A stretch of 7,519 nt of DNA, taken from positions 12,013 through 19,531 of the forward strand of contig VXNE01000443.1 in the NCBI GenBank assembly GCA_009840715.1, in the 5' to 3' direction. Positions 1-7,220 of the stretch are shown in pieces (the first letter of the stretch is position 1; each line of letters begins with the position of its first letter). Below the pieces are notes generated by a model. That model ran no database searches and was not told the origin of the DNA. It worked only from the letters and a program-made list of their open reading frames with translations. The DNA is from Gammaproteobacteria bacterium. Lineage in GTDB: Bacteria > Pseudomonadota > Gammaproteobacteria > Pseudomonadales > Azotimanducaceae. A program made the translations under genes and the position numbers.

Positions 1-1108
1 ATACTACCGCCCGAAGGAACACGGCGTCACGGACGTCGCGGTGATCGAGCGGGGCTACCTCGGCGGCGGCAACACGGGCCGGAACACCACCATCGTGCGC
101 TCCAACTACCTGCGCGACTCCGCAACGCGGCTGTACGACTTCGCCCTCGACCTCTGGCGCGACCTCAGCCGGGAACTCAACTTCAACGTCATGTTCAGCG
201 CCCGCGGCGTACTCAACCTCGGGCACACCCTGCAGGACATGCGCGATATCGAACGCCGGGTGGGCGCGAACCGCCTGAACGGCGTCGACGGCGAAGTGCT
301 GACCACCGCCGAGGTGCAGAAGCTCGTCCCGCTCATGAACTGCTCGCCCAACGCGCGTTACCCCGTCCTCGGCGCGTCCTGGCAACCGCGCGGCGGCGTC
401 GCGCGCCACGACGCGGTGGCGTGGGGGTACGCACGGGCCGCGGACGCCCTCGGCGTCGACCTGCTGCAGCAGACCGAAGTCTCGGGCATTCGGGTCGAAG
501 GCGGCGCGGTGACAGGTGTCGAAACCTCGCGCGGGTTTGTTCAGGCACGCAAGGTGGCCTGCGTCGTCGCGGGAAACTCCGGCGTGCTGGCCGCCATGGC
601 CGGGCTGCGGCTGCCCATCGAGTCGCGACCGCTGCAGGCCCTCGTCTCCGAACCGCTGAAGCCCTGTCTCGATCCGGTCGTGATGTCCGGCGCCGTGCAC
701 TGCTACATCAGCCAGTCCGCGAAGGGCGACCTCGTGATCGGCGCCGGCACGGATGCGTACAACGGCTACGGCCAACGCGGGTCCTTCCCGGTGCTCGAAC
801 ATGCGGTGGCCGCGGTATGCGAGCTCTTCCCTGCGTTCAGCCGGGTCCGCATGAACCGCCATTGGGGCGGCATCGTCGACCTCTGTCCCGACGCCTGTCC
901 CATCATCGGACCGACACCGGTCCGCGGGCTCTACTTCAACTGCGGCTGGGGCACCGGCGGGTTCAAGTCCACCCCGGGGTCGGGCTACGTGTTCGCCGAC
1001 ACCATCGCGAACGAGCGTCCCCATCCCCTCGCCGCCCCGTTCGGGCTCGACCGTTTTCGGACCGGAGCGCTGGTGGACGAGCACGGCGCCGCCGCCGTGG
1101 CCCACTGA
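1..1108 (+). CDS. soxB: Sarcosine oxidase subunit beta (5'-truncated by window edge)
   Basis: This is the flavin subunit of heterotetrameric sarcosine oxidase, a cytosolic enzyme that oxidises sarcosine to an imine. In the family it carries non-covalent FAD and covalent FMN. The frame is open from base 2 and the protein visibly begins YYRPKEHGV, which in homologues follows directly after the GxGxxG FAD loop. The loop and roughly 37 residues are therefore missing, and the GTG at 41 is an internal Val, not a start. Seen: LGGGNTGRNTT near visible residues 20-30; the GGVARHDAVAWG motif, whose His (visible residue 136, bases 407-409) matches the FMN-attachment His of known TSOX; GWGTGGFKSTPGSG near the C-terminus, whose Lys (visible 322) plausibly matches the lysine proposed for O2 activation. 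The 368 visible residues plus the missing part match the usual ~405. The stop overlaps the soxD ATG in TGATG. No frameshift is seen. Confidence 0.96.
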   Translation, partial: YYRPKEHGVTDVAVIERGYLGGGNTGRNTTIVRSNYLRDSATRLYDFALDLWRDLSRELNFNVMFSARGVLNLGHTLQDMRDIERRVGANRLNGVDGEVLTTAEVQKLVPLMNCSPNARYPVLGASWQPRGGVARHDAVAWGYARAADALGVDLLQQTEVSGIRVEGGAVTGVETSRGFVQARKVACVVAGNSGVLAAMAGLRLPIESRPLQALVSEPLKPCLDPVVMSGAVHCYISQSAKGDLVIGAGTDAYNGYGQRGSFPVLEHAVAAVCELFPAFSRVRMNRHWGGIVDLCPDACPIIGPTPVRGLYFNCGWGTGGFKSTPGSGYVFADTIANERPHPLAAPFGLDRFRTGALVDEHGAAAVAH

Positions 1109-1404
1109 TGCTGCGCATCTACTGCCCTTACTGCCAGGAAGTCCGCAGCGAGGAGGAGTTCTCGTACGCGGGCGAGGCGCACATCCGCCGCCCGGAGGAT
1201 CCGGGCGCGCTCTCCGACACGGAGTGGGGCGAATACCTCCACTTCCGCACCAACGCGCGCGGCCCGCATCGGGAGATGTGGGTTCACGCCGCGGGATGCC
1301 GGCGCTACTTCAACGTCCTGCGGGACACGGTGAGCTACGAGATCCTCGAGGTCTACCCGATGGGGACGCCGCCCCCCGACGACACGTCCGGGGACCGCGC
1401 GTAG
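1108..1404 (+). CDS. soxD: Sarcosine oxidase subunit delta, zinc-binding
   Basis: This is the small structural subunit (98 residues, the usual size) of heterotetrameric sarcosine oxidase; in known structures it binds one Zn2+. The expected ligand set is present: CPYC at residues 6-9 supplies Cys6 and Cys9, and the WVHAAGC segment supplies His60 and Cys64. Other family hallmarks are FSYAGEAHIRRP (18-29), LSDTEW (35-40), the CRRYFNVLRDT segment (64-74) and YPMGTPPP at the C-terminus. The ATG at 1108 shares its A with the soxB stop (TGATG). No good Shine-Dalgarno sequence precedes it, so initiation is probably coupled to soxB termination. The frame is open far upstream (from 421), but that extension is Arg-rich out-of-frame read-through of soxB and has no family resemblance. 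Confidence 0.97.
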   Translation: MLRIYCPYCQEVRSEEEFSYAGEAHIRRPEDPGALSDTEWGEYLHFRTNARGPHREMWVHAAGCRRYFNVLRDTVSYEILEVYPMGTPPPDDTSGDRA

Positions 1405-4368
1405 ATGGGGGCCCCCGGACGCCTCCCCAGCGGGGGCCGGATCGACCGGGATCGGCCGATTCCCTTCTCCTTCAACGGCCGCGAGATGCAGGGCTTCGCC
1501 GGCGACACCCTCGCCTCCGCCCTTCTCGCCCACGGCGTGACCACGGTCGCCCGCAGCTTCAAGTACGGGCGACCGCGCGGGATCGTCGGCCACGGTGTGG
1601 AGGAACCGAACGCCATCGTGGACGTGGGGGAGGACGCCGGCACGATCCCGAACCTGCGCGCGACGGAGATCGAACTCTTCGCCGGGCTTCACGCCCGAAC
1701 CAGCCGGGCCGCGTGGCAGGGGGCGGTCGGGCCCTTCGCCCGCCACCTGCCGGCCGGCTTCTACTACAAGATGTTCCTGCACGCGCGCGGGTTCCCGACC
1801 TGGGAGCGGTTCCTGCGCGCGACGGCGGGTCTCGGGGACGTACCGGGCGGCGCCGACCCGGACACGTACGATCATCTCAACCACCATTGCGACGTGCTGG
1901 TCGTCGGCGCGGGTCCCGCGGGTCTCGCCGCCGCCCTCGAAGCGTGCCGCGCCGGCGCTCGCGTCATGCTCGTGGACGAGCAGGCCGAGTTCGGCGGCAG
2001 CCTGCTTGCCGAACAGGGCACCTGGGCCGCAGAGGCCGTCGCCGAGCTCGAATCCTGCCCTGACGCCTGCCTGTTGCGGCGCGGCACGGCCAGCGGGCTT
2101 TACGACCACAACTTCGTCACCGTCGTTGAACGACGCGTCGTGGAACCGCGATCCGCCCCCGCTGGAACGCGCGAACGCCTGCACCGCATCCGCGCCGGAC
2201 AGGTGGTGCTGGCAACGGGCGCGATCGAGCGGCCCCTGGTGTTCGCCAACAACGACCGGCCGGGCGTCATGCTGGCGTCGTCCGTGTACACCTACCTCCG
2301 TCGCTATGCGGTGGTCCCGGGCGAACGGCTGGTCGTGTTCACGACGAACGATCACGCCTACCGCACCGCGATCGCCTGGCAGGAGGCCGGGCGGGAGGTC
2401 GCGGCCATCGTCGACGCGCGGCCAGAGCCTTCGGGAGCGCGGGTAGGCGATGCCGTACGGGCCGGCATCGACGTGATCGCGGGCCACGCCGTCATCGAGG
2501 CGCGCGGAAGACACCGCGTACGGGAAGCGGTCATCGCGCCCCTCGACGGGGCGGGCGATACCCTGGCCGGCCCGTCGCGCCGCCTCGGCTGCGATGTCAT
2601 CGCCTGCTCCGGCGGATGGAACCCCACGGTGCACCTGGGGTCCCAAACGGGCCGCAAGCCCGTGTGGAACGAAGGCGCCGTCGCGTTTCTCCCGGCGGAC
2701 CCGGGAAACGGTGCTGCCTGGGCCGGGTCCGCGGGGGGAGCGCGCACGCTGCGGGAGTGCCTGGAGACCGGGGCCGCGGCCGGCGCTGCCGCGGCCGCTC
2801 GGACCGGCCATGGAGACGGGCGCGTGTCCCGCGTCGCTCCGGACGTGGAAGAGCCTTCCGAGGGCGCCGAGCGCGCGCTGTTCCTCGTACCGCACCGCCG
2901 TCCGCCGAGTCGGGCCCCGAAGCAGTTCGTGGACCTGCAGCTCGACGTGACCGCGGCCGACATCGAACTCGCGGCCCGCGAAGGGTATGAGTCCGTCGAG
3001 CACGTCAAGCGCTACACGGCCATGGGCTTCGGGACCGAGCAGGGCAAGCTCGGCAACGTGAACGGCGTCGCGATCCTCGCCCGCGCCCTCGGCCAGGACA
3101 TCGCCGCCACCGGAACCACGATGTTCCGCCCCTCGTACACACCCGTGACCTTCGGCGCGGTCGCCGGGCGCGACGTCCGCGGGTTCTTCGACCCCGAACG
3201 CCACACGCCCATGCACGGCTGGCACGAAGACCAGGGCGCCGTGTGGGAGGACGTCGGCCGCTGGAAGCGCCCCCGCTACTACCCGCGGGACGGCGAGAGC
3301 ATGCGCCAGGCCGTCGACCGCGAATGCCTCGCGGCGCGGGACGGCGTCGCCATCCTCGACGCGTCGACCCTCGGCAAGATCGACATCCAGGGCGCCGACG
3401 CCGCCGTATTCCTGGACCGGATCTACACCACGGGCTTCCTCCGGCGCGGAGTCGGGCGCTGGCGCGACGGACTCATGCTGCACGAGGGCGGCACCATCTT
3501 CGACGACGGCGTCACGGCCCGCATCGCCGAGCACCGCTACCTGGTACACACGACCACCGGCAATGCGGAGGCCGTCTTCGAATGGCTCGAACTCTGGCGG
3601 CAGACCGAGTGGCCCGACCTCGATGTCTACTGCACTTCGGTCACCGACCACTGGGCCACGGCCGCTCTCGTCGGACCGAAGTCGCGGGACGTGCTCCGCA
3701 AGCTCAGCGACGACATCGACCTGTCCCGCGACGCTTTCCGCTTCATGGACGTGCGCGAGGGCCGAGTGGCCGGCGTCCCCGCGCGCGTCTTCCGCATCAG
3801 TTTCAGCGGCGAACTGTCCTTCGAGGTGAATGTGCCCGCCCACCGCGGGCGCGAAGTCTGGGACGCGCTGGTCGACGCAGGCGGCGAGTTCGGCATCACG
3901 CCCTATGGCACGGAGACCATGCACGTGCTGCGCGCCGAGAAGGGCTTCATCATCGTGGGGCAGGACACCGACGGGTCCATGACACCGGGCGACATGGGGA
4001 TGGACTGGTCCGTGCGCGCGAACAAGCCCTTCGGCTTCCTCGGCGACCGCTCGCTGTCCCTGGCGGACCACCTGCGCGAGGACCGGCTGCAGTTCGTGGG
4101 ACTCGCCAGCGCCGACGTGGTACTCCCCGAAGGGGCGCCGCTCGTGAACGCCCGCGAGTCCGCCCGGGCGGGCCCGAACCAGGGTTGCGTCACGTCCGGT
4201 TACTACAGCGCACGACTGTCGCGCCCCATCGCCCTCGGCCTGGTGCGCGGCGGCCGGAAGCGTCTCGGCGAGATCCTCCACTGCTCCCTCGCCAACGGCA
4301 GGGACATACCGGTCACGATCGTGGACCCCGTGTTCTACGACCCGGAAGGGGCGGCCCAGGATGTCTGA
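1405..4368 (+). CDS. soxA: Sarcosine oxidase subunit alpha (NAD- and folate-binding)
   Basis: This 987-residue subunit binds NAD+ and, through its C-terminal half, the tetrahydrofolate that accepts the methyl carbon of sarcosine. Domain order: a ferredoxin-fold N-terminus (about 15-110; FAGDTLASALLAHGV, SFKYGRPRGI) with no Cys before residue 162, so no 2Fe-2S cluster, as is normal for this subunit; a Rossmann domain (about 162-465) with VVGAGPAG at 166-173, ATGAIERP at 270-277 and VVFTTNDHAY near 310-319; a SoxA-type helical linker (about 500-590; VTAADIELA, VEHVKRYTAMG); and a GcvT-like aminomethyltransferase domain (about 610-985; ASTLGKIDIQG, GPKSRDVL, RISFSGELSFEVNVPAHRG, EKGFIIVGQDTDGS). 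The ATG directly follows the soxD TAG. A modest GGGGA at 1390-1394 precedes it, so re-initiation is likely. Its 3' end overlaps soxG by 8 bases. Length and motifs are intact. Confidence 0.97.
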   Translation: MGAPGRLPSGGRIDRDRPIPFSFNGREMQGFAGDTLASALLAHGVTTVARSFKYGRPRGIVGHGVEEPNAIVDVGEDAGTIPNLRATEIELFAGLHARTSRAAWQGAVGPFARHLPAGFYYKMFLHARGFPTWERFLRATAGLGDVPGGADPDTYDHLNHHCDVLVVGAGPAGLAAALEACRAGARVMLVDEQAEFGGSLLAEQGTWAAEAVAELESCPDACLLRRGTASGLYDHNFVTVVERRVVEPRSAPAGTRERLHRIRAGQVVLATGAIERPLVFANNDRPGVMLASSVYTYLRRYAVVPGERLVVFTTNDHAYRTAIAWQEAGREVAAIVDARPEPSGARVGDAVRAGIDVIAGHAVIEARGRHRVREAVIAPLDGAGDTLAGPSRRLGCDVIACSGGWNPTVHLGSQTGRKPVWNEGAVAFLPADPGNGAAWAGSAGGARTLRECLETGAAAGAAAAARTGHGDGRVSRVAPDVEEPSEGAERALFLVPHRRPPSRAPKQFVDLQLDVTAADIELAAREGYESVEHVKRYTAMGFGTEQGKLGNVNGVAILARALGQDIAATGTTMFRPSYTPVTFGAVAGRDVRGFFDPERHTPMHGWHEDQGAVWEDVGRWKRPRYYPRDGESMRQAVDRECLAARDGVAILDASTLGKIDIQGADAAVFLDRIYTTGFLRRGVGRWRDGLMLHEGGTIFDDGVTARIAEHRYLVHTTTGNAEAVFEWLELWRQTEWPDLDVYCTSVTDHWATAALVGPKSRDVLRKLSDDIDLSRDAFRFMDVREGRVAGVPARVFRISFSGELSFEVNVPAHRGREVWDALVDAGGEFGITPYGTETMHVLRAEKGFIIVGQDTDGSMTPGDMGMDWSVRANKPFGFLGDRSLSLADHLREDRLQFVGLASADVVLPEGAPLVNARESARAGPNQGCVTSGYYSARLSRPIALGLVRGGRKRLGEILHCSLANGRDIPVTIVDPVFYDPEGAAQDV
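4344..4350 (+). promoter_or_regulatory. Shine-Dalgarno sequence of soxG
   Basis: GGAAGGG lies 10 bases before the soxG ATG, inside the last codons of soxA. It is the clearest ribosome-binding site in the sox operon and supports the start at 4361 despite the 8-base overlap with soxA. The other sox junctions lack a comparable site. Confidence 0.6.
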
Positions 4369-4894
4369 CGATCCCGGCGTGGTGCTACACGCGCTGTCCC
4401 CCCGGGGATGCCTGAACCTGCGCGGGGACCTGCGGGAGGCCGGGTTCCGGAACGCCACTGCAACCGCGACGGGCGTCGAGCTGCCCCTCGAACCCCGCAC
4501 GTGGCGCTTCGCGGGAGACACTGCCGTCTACTGGCTGGGGCCGGACGAGTGGCTGATCGTCGTGCCCGCCGGGAGGGAGGCGGACCTCGAGCGGGGATTG
4601 CGCGACACCCTGGCGGGGTCCTTCTCGATCGTGGACACGAGCGGCGCGAACTGCTTCCTGAACCTTTCGGGACCGGCCGTAGGCCGCGTACTGCAGAAGT
4701 CGAGCCCGTACGACTTCCACCCGCGGAACTTCCCCGCCGGCCGGTGCGTGCAAACCGTGTTCGCCAAGGCGTCCGCCCTGGTTGCCGGGCAAGCCGACGG
4801 GTCCTTCGACCTGGTGGTACGGCGCAGCTACGCCGACTACGTCCGTCTCTGGATCGAGGATGCGGCCGAGGAGTACGGCCTGGCGCGCCGGTAG
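4361..4894 (+). CDS. soxG: Sarcosine oxidase subunit gamma
   Basis: This is the fourth subunit of heterotetrameric sarcosine oxidase (177 residues). It has a GcvT-like partial fold and a structural role; family members contact the other subunits and have no known independent catalysis. Family hallmarks seen: LNLRG (18-22), WLGPDEWL (58-65), SIVDTSG (89-95), LSGP (102-105), DFHPRNFPAG (118-127), QTVFAKA (131-137) and the C-terminal RRSYADYVRLWIEDAAEEYG (154-173). It is somewhat shorter than many homologues of about 190-205 residues, with the shortfall in loops and at the N-terminus. The conserved blocks are all present. The start overlaps the end of soxA and has a good Shine-Dalgarno sequence at 4344-4350. 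It is the last sox gene: the stop at 4892-4894 is followed 5 bases later by the end of a convergent gene. Confidence 0.95.
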   Translation: MSDDPGVVLHALSPRGCLNLRGDLREAGFRNATATATGVELPLEPRTWRFAGDTAVYWLGPDEWLIVVPAGREADLERGLRDTLAGSFSIVDTSGANCFLNLSGPAVGRVLQKSSPYDFHPRNFPAGRCVQTVFAKASALVAGQADGSFDLVVRRSYADYVRLWIEDAAEEYGLARR

Positions 4895-4898
4895 CGCC
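4882..4898. terminator. Short GC hairpin at the convergent junction, possible bidirectional terminator
   Basis: GGCGC (4882-4886) pairs with GCGCC (4894-4898) around a 7-base loop that contains most of the soxG stop codon. ACGGC at 4875-4879 and GCCGT at 4896-4900 offer an alternative, competing stem. There is no T-run on either side, so this is not a canonical intrinsic terminator, and GC-rich DNA forms such stems by chance. It is reported only because it sits exactly where two convergent operons meet with 5 bases between their stops. Confidence 0.2.
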
Positions 4899-4899
4899 G

Positions 4900-6270
4900 T
4901 TACGCGGCCAGCAGTTTCCCGGGGTTCATCACGCCGTTCGGGTCGAACACGCGCTTGACGTTGCGCATCAGCGCGATCTCCGCCGGGGAGCGCGAGAACT
5001 CGAGGAAGTCCCGCTTCAGGAGCCCCACGCCGTGCTCGGCGGAGATGCTCCCCCGACGCGCGCGCACCGCCTCGAAGAGCGCCGGGCTGATCCGGTGGCA
5101 GCGCTCGTAGAACGCATCGATCGACTCATCGTCCGGCTTGAGGATGTTGAGGTGCAGGTTCCCGTCGCCGATATGGCCGTACCAGCAGACCTCGAGGTCC
5201 GGATAGTGCTCGGCGACGGTCCGGTCGATCTCGTCCAGGAAGTCGGGAACGTCGGAGATCCGCACCGACAGGTCGTTCTTGTACGGCGTGCGGGGGGCGA
5301 TGCTCTCCGAGATCCCCTCCCGCAGCGTCCAGAGCGCCTCCGCCTGGGCGTCGGAACGGCTGACGACGCCGTCCCCGACCCAGCCCGCGCCGACCGTCTC
5401 CTCGAACGTTTCGAGCGCGGCGTCCTCCCCGGCCGCGTCGAACTCGAGCAGGGCATAGTAGGGGGCGCGGGATTCGAACGGCCGCGGCACGTCCCGGTGT
5501 GCGAGTACGTGCTGCAGGGCGGACTCGGAGAAGAACTCGAACGCCGACAGGGTGACCGTGGCCTGGAAGCTCCTTAGCACGTTCAGCATGTTCGAGATGC
5601 GCTCGACGCCCAGGACCATGACGCGTTGCGGCGGCGGGGCCTCGAGCAACCGGATGTCCGCCTCGACCACGAACCCGAGCGTGCCTTCCGCACCGATGAA
5701 GAGGTGCCGCAGGTCGTACCCCGTCGCGTTCTTGACGAGCCCGTTGTTGCAGTCGAGCACGTCGCCCGCCCCCGTCACGACCCTGAGCCCCGCGATCCAG
5801 TCCCGGGTGAGGCCGTAGCGGATCACTTTGATGCCGCCGGCGTTGGTCGCAACGTTCCCGCCGATCTGGCTCGAGCCGCTCGACGCGAAGTCCACCGGGT
5901 AGAACAGGTCGCGCTGCGCGGCGTACTGCTGCAGCGTCGCGGTGACCACCCCGGCCTGGCAGCGGACGACGCGGTCGATGGCGTTGAAGTCGAGCACCCG
6001 GTTCATGCGGTCGAAGGAGACAACCACCTCGCCGTTCGACGCCACGGCCCCACCGGACAGCCCGGTGCGTCCGCCCGACGGCACGAGACCGAAGCCGCTC
6101 TCGTTCGCGAGGCGCGTCACCGCCACGACTTCCTCCACCGTCTCCGGGAACACCACTGCCCCGGGTGCGACCGGGAAGCTGCGCGTCCAGTCCACCCCCC
6201 ACACGCCAAGATCTTCCGCCGAGGTCCGCACCCGCTGTGCGGTAAAGATCTCTTCGAGAGCCTGTCTCAT
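4900..6270 (-). CDS. FAD-linked D-2-hydroxyglutarate dehydrogenase-like oxidase
   Basis: This 456-residue flavoprotein belongs to the GlcD/D-lactate dehydrogenase superfamily. It most resembles the Pseudomonas D-2-hydroxyglutarate dehydrogenase, which oxidises D-2-hydroxyglutarate to 2-oxoglutarate and passes electrons to a flavoprotein or quinone acceptor. The N-terminal PCMH FAD domain (about 35-212) shows PSGGRTGLSGG (64-74), GSSQIGGNVATNAGGIKVIR (132-151) and KNATGYDL plus IGAEGTLG (180-199). The C-terminal FAD-oxidase domain shows LREGISES (316-323), YKNDLSV (330-336), GHIGDGNLHLNI (365-376) and SAEHGVG (410-416). His366, His373 and Glu412 fit the family's metal site; Arg317, Lys331, Asn375 and His413 fit its substrate-binding set. 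No transmembrane segment or signal peptide is seen, so it is cytosolic or peripheral. The ATG at 6270 overlaps the upstream hydrolase stop in ATGA and has no Shine-Dalgarno sequence, so it depends on coupling. D-lactate or glycolate could be alternative substrates; motif content favours D-2-hydroxyglutarate. Confidence 0.93.
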   Translation of the reverse strand: MRQALEEIFTAQRVRTSAEDLGVWGVDWTRSFPVAPGAVVFPETVEEVVAVTRLANESGFGLVPSGGRTGLSGGAVASNGEVVVSFDRMNRVLDFNAIDRVVRCQAGVVTATLQQYAAQRDLFYPVDFASSGSSQIGGNVATNAGGIKVIRYGLTRDWIAGLRVVTGAGDVLDCNNGLVKNATGYDLRHLFIGAEGTLGFVVEADIRLLEAPPPQRVMVLGVERISNMLNVLRSFQATVTLSAFEFFSESALQHVLAHRDVPRPFESRAPYYALLEFDAAGEDAALETFEETVGAGWVGDGVVSRSDAQAEALWTLREGISESIAPRTPYKNDLSVRISDVPDFLDEIDRTVAEHYPDLEVCWYGHIGDGNLHLNILKPDDESIDAFYERCHRISPALFEAVRARRGSISAEHGVGLLKRDFLEFSRSPAEIALMRNVKRVFDPNGVMNPGKLLAA

Positions 6271-7220
6271 GCCGGGGAGTCTGTCGGACTTGTCCCACCA
6301 GCGGCAAGTGCTCCGCCGGCCAGGTGCCCGTCGAGGAACCGCCACATGCGCTCGCGCACGGGGCCGGTCTCGTTGACGAGATGGTGCCGGGCTTCCGGAA
6401 CCTCCAGCAGTTCGACTTCGAACAGGCGCCGCAGCACGCCGACATTGTGGGGTCCGTCCACGGTACCGTCCCGCCCGCCCTGGATCACGAGCACCCGGCG
6501 CCCGTCTCGCGGGTACGCCTCGAAACGCCGTATCCAGGACGCCAAGGCGCCGACCCACTGCACGGGCAGGACCCAGGTCTGCAGCGGGTCGCGTTTCAGG
6601 AACGCCACGAAGTCCCTGTCCTCCGTGTTCTGCGGAGCCCCGCGCGCGATGCGGGAGGCGAACGGCCGTACGGCCTGGTAAGCCAGCCGGGCGAGCCGCC
6701 AGGCCTTCGGGCGTACGAGGGGCGCGAACAGGGCCACGTCTTCGAACGTCTTTCGTCCCGGGCGCATCAGGTATTCCATCAGCACCGCGCCGCCCATGCT
6801 CTGCGCGAGCGCGTGTTGGGGTTCCGGCAACTCCGCGGAGGCCGCGTCGAGCACCGCCTCGAGGCCGTCGACATAGCGGTCGAACGAGTCGACCGTCACC
6901 CGGGCGCCCGTCGACAGTCCGTGGCCCTGGTGGTCGTATGCAAGCACCGCGAGTCCCCGCGACAGGAGATACCGGATCGGGTGGCCGTACAGGCCGACGT
7001 GGTCGTAGTAGCCGTGCACGACCACCGCCGTGCCCCGCACCCGACCCTCCGGTTCGAACCACTGCACCGCGAGGCGCTCGCCCCCGGCGTCCACCTCGAA
7101 GAAGCGCTGGCCGAGGTCGAGGTCGTAGAACCGTCGGTAGTCGGCGGAGAAGCCCGACGCCGGATCGTACGTGCCGCGACCGCGCAAGAGTTGTTCCTTG
7201 CAGTCCCTCAAGACACACAT
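6267..7220 (-). CDS. Alpha/beta hydrolase, S33 / lysophospholipase-like
   Basis: This is a 317-residue serine hydrolase of the alpha/beta fold (serine aminopeptidase S33 / PldB-like monoacylglycerol lipase group). It probably cleaves an ester or lysophospholipid; the substrate is unknown. Seen: VVVHGYYDHVGLY (66-78) with the oxyanion HG; AYDHQGHGLSTG (94-105); nucleophile elbow LAQSMGGA (138-145) with Ser141; VLVIQGGRDGTVD (243-255) with Asp251 as likely acid; EARHHLVNE (276-284) with His279 as likely base. The elbow is A-x-S-x-G rather than G-x-S-x-G. No signal peptide or membrane helix is seen. I chose the ATG at 7220 because family-like sequence begins soon after it. The frame stays open to 7355, but that extension is low-complexity Arg/Pro/Ala. 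The Shine-Dalgarno sequence is weak. It is first gene of a two-gene operon: its TGA overlaps the dehydrogenase ATG by 4 bases. Confidence 0.9.
   Translation of the reverse strand: MCVLRDCKEQLLRGRGTYDPASGFSADYRRFYDLDLGQRFFEVDAGGERLAVQWFEPEGRVRGTAVVVHGYYDHVGLYGHPIRYLLSRGLAVLAYDHQGHGLSTGARVTVDSFDRYVDGLEAVLDAASAELPEPQHALAQSMGGAVLMEYLMRPGRKTFEDVALFAPLVRPKAWRLARLAYQAVRPFASRIARGAPQNTEDRDFVAFLKRDPLQTWVLPVQWVGALASWIRRFEAYPRDGRRVLVIQGGRDGTVDGPHNVGVLRRLFEVELLEVPEARHHLVNETGPVRERMWRFLDGHLAGGALAAGGTSPTDSPA

Noticed and set aside
41..43. GTG as soxB start
   Set aside because: The frame is open to the window edge and the residues before it (YYRPKEHGVTDVA) match the SoxB sequence that follows the FAD-binding loop, so the true start is upstream of the window.
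421..1107. N-terminal extension of soxD
   Set aside because: It is the +1 reading frame of soxB, Arg-rich and without resemblance to any SoxD. The ATG at 1108 gives a protein of exactly the usual size.
1405..1740. [2Fe-2S] cluster in the ferredoxin-like N-terminus of SoxA
   Set aside because: There is no Cys among the first 161 residues, so no cluster can bind, as expected for this subunit in known TSOX.
985..4521. Very long - strand open frame (about 1,180 codons) antisense to soxD, soxA and soxG
   Set aside because: It mirrors the codon structure of GC-rich genes on the other strand. Its translation is Arg/Ala/Val/Gly/His-rich with no recognisable domain, while the + strand carries full-length sox proteins.
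4900..7218. Apparent 772-residue fusion extending the dehydrogenase frame upstream
   Set aside because: The region upstream of 6270 is an out-of-frame reading of the hydrolase gene, rich in Arg, Pro and Gly. The dehydrogenase homology starts at the ATG at 6270, which overlaps the hydrolase stop.
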